A stretch of DNA of 12,188 nucleotides, from the NCBI GenBank assembly GCA_937916135.1, contig CALFTQ010000075.1, forward strand, positions 1 to 12,188. Direction: 5' to 3'. This document shows, piece after piece, positions 9,401 to 12,188 of this stretch. The position numbers and the translations under genes are program-made. Source of the DNA: an uncultured Verrucomicrobiales bacterium (GTDB taxonomy: Bacteria; Verrucomicrobiota; Verrucomicrobiia; Verrucomicrobiales; Akkermansiaceae). Each line of letters opens with the position of its first letter. Position 1 is the first letter of the stretch. The notes below the pieces were generated by a model that was not told the origin of the DNA, did no database searches, and worked only from the letters and a program-made list of their open reading frames with translations.

Positions 9401-12188
9401 GCGGTCACCAGCCAGTTCTCCAGCACCACATAATCGGCATTATAGCCGCTGATCTTCGCGAGAATCTCCTCGTAATTCGTCGTTCCCCAGTAGTTGCCGG
9501 AAAGATCTATCTTGTTACCGCCTGCAGTGCCACCCTTAACAGTGATACCCAGGGCCGACACATCGGAATTCTGAATCGTGACCGCGGCACCCGCATACAA
9601 GGTGACCCAGCTGTCGCCACTCAGCCCGTGGGCTTCGAACGTACCGCCGCTCCCCACGTTGATTCCCGCCACCCCTTCCAGGTGCGTGTTTTCCATCTCC
9701 AGACGTCCGCCGGAAGCCACGTAGAAATTACCCGTGCTATCCATGGAAGCAGTCGTTTCAGCACCCTGCACTACAGTGTTTCGCAGGCAGACCTCCGCAC
9801 CGTTGTAGGCGCGCACATTCACACGATCCCCTGAAGAGGCACCCAGCAGCTGCAGCGTGGCACCATCGGCGATGAACTTACCCCCGCCATTCACGTTGAT
9901 ATCGTGGCTGGCGCTCCGGTCTGCAACCAGCGTCACGCCCTCGCCAAGGGTGAAAGTCTTCCCATCGTACACCGAAATTGAAGTATTCAGCCTGTATGTA
10001 TCCAGACCTTCACCCAGCACGCGCAGACTGCTGCTGCTATCCACGCTGCCATTGTTAACCTGCACATAGGCACCTTCCTGCGTAGCCGTGGCCGCGAACC
10101 CGGAAAGATCGGTACTGAATGACTGCAGGACCATCACACACCCGGCACCGGTGAGGATATTGCCGGAGCCGCTCACGCTGCCACCGGAAAGAGTCAACGC
10201 TCCGCTCAGTGTGCTGTTCTCCAGCACCAGGGTTCCGGCGTTGCTCAGGTTCTGCAGCGAGGTGTTGCTGATAGTGGCCGTGCCGCCGCTCTCTACATCG
10301 AAGTAAGTCACATCATTGAGCCGGCAATCTGTCATGCTCAGCTTACCGTTCTTTCGCACCATGATTAACTCATAACCATCACAGTATGTAGCAGCGTAGC
10401 CATTAATAACGCAACCCGTCAGTTCGGCGGCGCCTTCAATACTCAACTCATTCAAATCACTACCCTGTTCATTGCTATGACCGGTCAGATTCAGAGTAGC
10501 ATTGGTCGCCTTCAATTTACCACCACTGTATACATACATGGAATTGCGGTAATCCGGACTTTCCAGCACCACTCCTTCTCCCAAAGTCAGCGTTGCACCG
10601 CTATATATGTAGAAAGATGTCTCCATGCGATACGTAGCCAAGCCTTCGCCCAGAACACGGAAGGTAGACGAAGCAGAACTCAGAGAACTTCCGGTAATAC
10701 CGATATAGGCACCCTCCTGGGTGGCTACCGCCTGCAGATCGGTCAGGTCCGTATTAACAACATTAATCTCAATCACCCGACCACTGCCTGTGAACTCAGC
10801 CGTTCCGCTCACCTTGCCGCCAGTCAGCTTCAGGTCGTTCACGGTCGTGCCGCTCAATATCGAGGTGCCACCGCTGGTCAGTTTCTGCAAGCTTGAACCC
10901 GTCAGCGTCAGCGTACCGGTGCTGGTCAGATTCTGAAGCGAGGTGTTGCTGATTGTGGCAGTGCCGCCGCTTTCCACGGCAAAGTAGTTCACATCGTTGA
11001 GCCGGCAATCCGTCATGCGGAGCACACCGCCATTCTGTACGCAAATGTTTTCATTTCCATTGCAGGATGTTGCCGCGTAAGCATTGATAGTGCAGTCCGT
11101 CAGTTCCGCAGTGCCGTAAATCATGACTTCGCTTAGTGAATATCCTGCACTCTCACTGTGCCCCAGCAAATTCAGAGTGGCTCCTGTAGCCACAAGCTTG
11201 CCGCCACCATACACGGTAATGTCCCGATCCTGGTGCAGACTCTCCAGCACCACTCCTTCTTCCAAGGTCAGCGTTGCACCGCTATGAATGTCCAGATATT
11301 TCTCCAATCGGTAGGTATCAAGGCCCTCGCCCAGCACTAGGAACGTGCCGGAGCCTGAATTCAGAGAGCCATCCGTCACGCCGATATAAGTGCCCTCCTG
11401 GGTGGCAGAGGCAGACAACTCCGTCATATCTGTTTCTGCCCCCGTCAGGTTAATGACGCGGCCGCTGCCGGTCAGGTTGACAGTGCCGCTTACCTTGCCG
11501 CCTCCAAGCGTCAGGTACTCCGCGGTCACAGCGCCCAGATTTGTTGTGCCGCTGCTCGACAGGCTCTTTAATGCGCATGCCGACATGGTCAGCGTTCCGC
11601 TGCTGGTCAGATTCTGCAGCGAGGTGTTGCTGATAGTGGCAGTGCCGCCGCTTTCCACGGCAAAGTAGTTCACATCGTTGAGCCGGCAATCCGTCATGCG
11701 GAGCACACCGCCATTCTGTACGCAAATGTTTTCATTTCCATTGCAGGATGTTGCCGCGTAAGCATTGATAGTGCAGTCCGTCAGTTCCGCAGTGCCGTAA
11801 ATCATGACTTCGCTTAGTGAATATCCTGCACTCTCACTGTGCCCCAGCAAATTCAGAGTGGCTCCTGTAGCCACAAGCTTGCCGCCACCATACACGGTAA
11901 TGTCCCGATCCTGGTGCAGACTCTCCAGCACCACTCCTTCTTCCAAGGTCAGCGTTGCACCGCTATGAATGTCCAGATATTTCTCCAATCGGTAGGTATC
12001 AAGGCCCTCGCCCAGCACTAGGAACGTGCCGGAGCCTGAATTCAGAGAGCCATCCGTCACGCCGATATAAGCGCCCTCCTGGGTGGCGCTGGCAGACAAC
12101 TCCGTCATATCTGTTTCTGCCCCCGTCAGGTTAATGACACGCCCACTGCCATTCAAGGTGGCAGTGCCACTCACCTTGCCGCCATGCA
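1..12188 (-). CDS. Giant multidomain surface or secreted protein (beta-helix / CARDB / Calx-beta / Big_5 / FG-GAP), partial at both ends
   Basis: One minus-strand frame stays open for 4,062 codons from base 12186 to base 1. The right edge opens inside a beta-helix repeat and the left edge cuts an FG-GAP repeat, so signal peptide, start, stop and C-terminal anchor are all outside. Along its whole length the translation makes sense as extracellular beta-rich modules: beta-helix (residues 1-922), Ig-like (932-1142), two CARDB-like (1143-1382), four Calx-beta-like (1383-1808), CARDB-like (1809-1922), further Ig-like domains, a regulatory-like domain (2237-2324), polyglycine hinge (2437-2465), Cys-rich and helical parts (2466-2842), a conserved module (2843-3261), Ig-like repeats (3262-3919) and FG-GAP repeats (3920-4062). 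Such proteins usually act outside the cell in adhesion, matrix or glycan binding; I saw no catalytic motif. No transmembrane segment is evident in this part. The reading frame is direct observation, domain names come from family patterns, and the role is inferred. Confidence 0.95.
430..2403 (-). other. Run of about six Ig-like (Big_5/SbsA-type) domains
   Basis: Residues 3262-3919. Approximate limits are 2403-2071, 2070-1720, 1719-1366, 1365-1096, 1095-780 and 777-430. Signatures include 'PSEISVKFSEAVNPGTFNVG' with 'VQDIYGNPGDGTG', 'DTLYVTFTTPVAEFNAEAI' with 'VLDVNGNACLEFT', 'DTINLQFSHAVSRVDSSAI' with 'VEDIYGNLGEGTY', 'VTTDSAGNETTNSF', and 'GISISFSTNINYAELKKAG'. The FSE/FS strand followed later by a D-x-x-GN loop is the Big_5 hallmark. 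The fourth domain is closer to adhesin Ig folds with a D-S-A-G-N-E-T end. They act as spacers between the conserved module and the FG-GAP repeats. Confidence 0.7.
2404..3660 (-). other. Conserved large-surface-protein module (VKNxGxG, DFLVND)
   Basis: Residues 2843-3261 carry an ordered string of motifs: 'QVTLKFSQTAVLTRDAF', 'PNLELHYFLTEDVYSDDPYT', 'IGLIVKNTGKGVAHNFRM', 'FLDNESGLALEL', 'MLNFGDINGLSTSTAVWYF', 'LHGYFSNYSSTFRHVSDLGD', 'VDGDEKTDFLVND' and 'EGWNYIRIDDPGMGDY'. From memory the same order occurs in huge bacterial proteins that also carry Big_5, CARDB or FG-GAP modules, where it sits just before Ig-like repeats as it does here. I know no reaction for it. It is probably an extracellular beta-rich structural or binding unit. 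Confidence 0.55.
3661..4200 (-). other. Probably alpha-helical segment
   Basis: Residues 2663-2842 have a composition unlike the beta modules around them: many E, Q, M, L, W and Y, and amphipathic-looking runs such as 'EWGEQMNQLFLQHEERWQDF', 'AARMISDAELELL' and 'FFSIEYIESLEQQMSESYER'. It lies between the Cys-rich segment and the 'EVCAQVTLKF' strand that opens the next module. Function unknown. Confidence 0.5.
4201..4791 (-). other. Cysteine-rich segment with second glycine-rich stretch
   Basis: Residues 2466-2662 contain ten cysteines (including CAPC near 4430), many aromatics (WYEYQKH, FLPYYEDE, YDYFKNCYF) and a second glycine stretch, GPGGGGSGGG, at 4554-4525. The rest of the protein has few cysteines, so this part is probably held by disulfides outside the cell. 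I do not recognise a family. It ends in a glycine and serine run (GGGKSSS) that leads into the helical segment. Confidence 0.6.
4792..4878 (-). repeat. Polyglycine tract encoded by a GCC/ACC triplet repeat
   Basis: Residues 2437-2465 are 27 glycines, one serine and one alanine (GGGS, then 16 G, then A, then 8 G). On the plus strand the DNA is runs of gcc broken by acc about every 12 bases, so it is both a trinucleotide and a 12-bp repeat. It keeps the frame. It should form a flexible hinge, and its length is likely to change by slippage in multiples of three. Confidence 0.9.
4879..5214 (-). other. 'VVPS' beta domain with TNVPSPVV and SNYGLVAAQN motifs
   Basis: Residues 2325-2436 contain 'TVTYTFKVVPSQIEDEYEI', 'VTYTTNVPSPVVKF' and 'LGVSNYGLVAAQNYTLTLP'. 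I recognise this string of motifs as a recurring module downstream of carboxypeptidase-regulatory-like domains in very large bacterial surface proteins (usual form VVPTxIxDxY, ETNVPAPVV, TNHGLIAA), but I cannot give it a reliable family name. It leads straight into the polyglycine tract. Confidence 0.5.
5215..5478 (-). other. Carboxypeptidase-regulatory-like domain
   Basis: Residues 2237-2324 read 'GVRVNVNTAA...GIFNARVVLCDAYTGEAIR', then 'SDESGVAFFENVEAGNYIVRVYADSY' and 'NVSVNPGETYNLPVYL'. The order V-x-x-x-G-x-V-x-L-x-D, then T-D-x-x-G-x-F-x-F-x-x-V-x-A-G-x-Y, is the CarboxypepD_reg/Cna-B-like beta sandwich. These are non-catalytic spacer or transthyretin-like folds. Confidence 0.65.
5479..6420 (-). 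other. Ig-like domain followed by two NEW3/CARDB-like domains
   Basis: Residues 1923-2236. The first part (6420-6142) reads '...GEVNITGQLTSDVDGLAVAG' then 'VTLYIYRNGDLIARETLSTG' and 'GNYTLRAGV', like the invasin/adhesin Ig folds that follow CARDB. Two similar beta domains come next. One has 'GVITVTNDGGVDLHNVRL' and 'IDLAAGASASFAY'. The other has 'FEVTVTNMGGGDTGRVSLSL', 'ANLAAGESAVVVLRV' and 'TGRIAVNSEYGG'. The TVTNxG strand and the LAAGES turn are typical of NEW3-type Ig folds. Confidence 0.6.
6421..6762 (-). other. CARDB-like domain 3
   Basis: Residues 1809-1922 begin MPDLVVESVSLDGAAIAG, with 'VQVRITVRNQGYADLVYPSE', 'LKAGETVELQKTVTLPNISG' and an ending 'VNPTGYVQELEMNNNIASA'. All the CARDB landmarks are in order, including the E-x-x-x-N-N-N end. 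It stands alone between the Calx-beta block and the next Ig-like part. Confidence 0.8.
6763..8040 (-). other. Four Calx-beta-like domains in tandem
   Basis: Residues 1383-1808 hold four repeats that each open with P-x-L-x-L-x-L and an E-G step (for example 'PKLSLSLSRSEVTEGSG', 'PTLTLTLSAERAQEGAE', 'PALRMQLSKTVMREGGE'). Each has 'LPESITIKAGESSASF'-type central strands. The junctions are acidic: LVEDEKP, VVDDDIP, VQDNDTP and ITDIDMP. This acidic end strand and linker is where Calx-beta domains bind calcium in known families. The third copy is longer and carries an odd IDDCGCD stretch near 7140-7120. Fold assignment is by pattern only. Confidence 0.6.
8041..8400 (-). other. CARDB-like domain 2
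   Basis: Residues 1263-1382 begin PAADLSITAITLPESLEPGQ, then 'LQLQVANNGGQPTPAEGLVELGL', 'ELAPGESLLLSVPAVQLP' and 'VAVINPDNDVFEKPEHRADN'. This is the standard CARDB order (opening D-L strand, G-x-x-x-x-V strand with N-x-G, L-x-P-G-x, closing D-P-x-x-x-V-x-E-x-x-x-x-D-N). It is a clearer CARDB than its neighbour. Confidence 0.78.
8401..8760 (-). other. CARDB-like domain 1
   Basis: Residues 1143-1262 begin SADVSVTAADVAY and contain 'VALTANNAGNVAATGAKVEIWL', the N-x-G-x-x-x-A strand pattern of CARDB (cell-adhesion-related Ig fold). They then have 'LAAGEQKELTRTL' and 'GEYQLVTRSSW', and end with 'RADNTAAIGSLSV', matching the D-N-N ending of the family. It is exactly 120 residues long, like the next domain, so the pair look like a tandem duplication. 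Confidence 0.72.
8761..9393 (-). other. Two SbsA-like (Big_5-type) Ig-fold domains
   Basis: Residues 932-1142 hold two domains with the Big_5 pattern: a strand ending in 'VTLRFSEAMDA' or 'VDVVFSGAVNPATA', a middle 'LVVDCG..L' or 'LRLNLP' strand, and a late 'GTYRVSVANGLQSATGKSV' or 'GEYTLEMLPGITDYAGNAV' segment. The DYAGN string is the typical D-x-x-GN loop. In the family these are structural spacer folds on surface proteins. Confidence 0.7.
9484..10167 (-). repeat. Beta-helix unit 3, degenerate terminal copy ending in NYWG
   Basis: The first half keeps the unit markers (TATQEGAYVQVNNGSV, LRVLGEGLDTYRL, FTLGEGVTLVAD, NGGGKFIADGATLQLLG). The second half no longer aligns to the other units but keeps rungs of the 'SGGRLEMENTHLEG' and 'GAAVTIQNSDV' type, then closes with DLSGNYWGT. 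It looks like the old, capping end of the repeat array. Confidence 0.75.
10168..10803 (-). repeat. Beta-helix tandem unit 2 (636 bp, 212 aa), diverged
   Basis: This unit shares the order of motifs with units 0 and 1 (TQEGAYIGITGSSL, RVLGEGLATYRM, YSGATLTLGEGVVLES, TDCRLNDVTYFDVESGG) but with many substitutions. It is 15 residues shorter. The whole shortfall falls between SLQNL and the closing 'SVSG' (31 residues here, 46 in units 0 and 1), which is about one beta-helix rung. Confidence 0.85.
10804..11484 (-). repeat. Beta-helix tandem unit 1 (681 bp, 227 aa)
   Basis: This second full copy of the unit has exactly the same length as unit 0. Over its central 436 bp (10955-11390) I found no base different from unit 0. 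Differences start at both edges: 11391 (t, against c at 12072) and 10954 (t, against a at 11635). Its last rungs read SSLQKLTSGG and TTVNDLKLTGGKVSG. Confidence 0.9.
11485..12165 (-). repeat. Beta-helix tandem unit 0 (681 bp, 227 aa)
   Basis: This unit runs from just after one 'GGKVSG' to the next. It contains the marker strings TQEGAYIGVTDGSL, FLVLGEGLDTYRL, ATLNLLGHSES, TDCTINAYAATSC and RMTDCRLNDVNYF. It is followed in frame and at the same length by unit 1. Bases 11636-12071 are identical to 10955-11390. The final rungs (CALKSLSSSG...AEYLTL) differ strongly from those of unit 1. Confidence 0.9.

Larger units (their letters stand above)
9421..12186 (-). other. Right-handed beta-helix region
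   Basis: Residues 1-922 are rich in Gly, Ser, Thr, Asn and Leu and made of short strand-turn rungs such as 'GGTATISNTSLQNL' and 'SGATLTLEEGVVLES', the pattern of right-handed parallel beta-helices with hydrophobic stacking inside and polar turns outside. The rungs are grouped in long units (two of 227 residues, one of 212, then a diverged one). The last unit ends with NYWG at 9495-9484, a motif often seen where bacterial beta-helix (NosD/polymorphic-membrane-type) domains close. In known families such helices act as adhesive stalks or polysaccharide-binding or cleaving folds. I see no lyase active-site signature, so an adhesin or stalk role is more likely. The region continues beyond the right edge. 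Confidence 0.75.

Noticed and set aside
8053..9834. Plus-strand open frame of 593 codons
   Set aside because: It has the same register as the sense codons and the same explanation. It covers CARDB-like, Ig-like and beta-helix coding sequence on the other strand, and its own translation looks like no known family.
10796..11725. Two out-of-frame minus-strand frames that begin with the same sequence (10796-11044 and 11450-11725), and two identical plus-strand frames (11158-11340 and 11839-12021)
   Set aside because: They are identical or alike only because they fall in the duplicated 681-bp unit; they are not separate genes.
10168..12165. Possible CRISPR array or insertion sequence suggested by direct repeats
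   Set aside because: The repeats are 636-681 bp, contiguous, in frame and code for beta-helix rungs. There are no short repeat-spacer units, no terminal inverted repeats and no transposase.
1..12188. Promoters, terminators, ribosome binding sites, tRNA or other RNA genes
   Set aside because: The whole window is inside one reading frame, and I saw no structure that stands out from the coding sequence. Any such sites should lie beyond the edges.

Overview
The whole window is the inside of one gene. On the minus strand, the reading frame whose codons occupy plus-strand triplets 1-3, 4-6 and so on is open from base 12186 to base 1. I translated it line by line and met no in-frame stop: 4,062 codons, with both the start codon and the stop codon outside the window. 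The product is a giant, multidomain, repeat-rich protein of the secreted or cell-surface type. There are no intergenic gaps, RNA genes, promoters, terminators or mobile elements, and every other open frame is best explained as a shadow of this gene.

Layout, N- to C-terminal (right to left in window coordinates): a right-handed beta-helix region of about 900 residues made of long tandem repeat units (12186-9421), closed by an NYWG motif; two SbsA-like (Big_5-type) Ig folds (about 9393-8761); two tandem 120-residue CARDB-like domains (8760-8041); four Calx-beta-like domains separated by acidic linkers (8040-6763); a third CARDB-like domain (6762-6421); a further Ig-like domain and two Ig-like domains of the NEW3/CARDB kind (6420-5479); a carboxypeptidase-regulatory-like domain (5478-5215) and a 'VVPS' beta domain (5214-4879); a 29-residue polyglycine tract (4878-4792); a cysteine-rich, glycine-rich segment (4791-4201) and a probably helical segment (4200-3661); a long conserved module with VKNxGxG and DGDxxxDFLVND motifs (3660-2404); a run of about six Ig-like domains (2403-430); and at least three FG-GAP/VCBS calcium-binding repeats that run off the left edge (429-1).

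Organism: the sequence is bacterial in style, moderately GC-rich, and this mix of beta-helix, CARDB, Calx-beta, Big_5 and FG-GAP modules is most familiar from giant surface proteins of Planctomycetota, Verrucomicrobiota, Lentisphaerota and some cyanobacteria and delta-proteobacteria. I cannot fix the taxon from this window. The likely role is adhesion, carbohydrate binding or matrix formation at the cell surface. No catalytic domain is visible.

The points most worth a second look are a 681-bp in-frame tandem duplication containing a 436-bp block that is identical in two copies, a one-rung length difference between repeat units, an in-frame GCC-repeat polyglycine hinge next to a cysteine-rich domain, and strong base-composition differences along a single gene.
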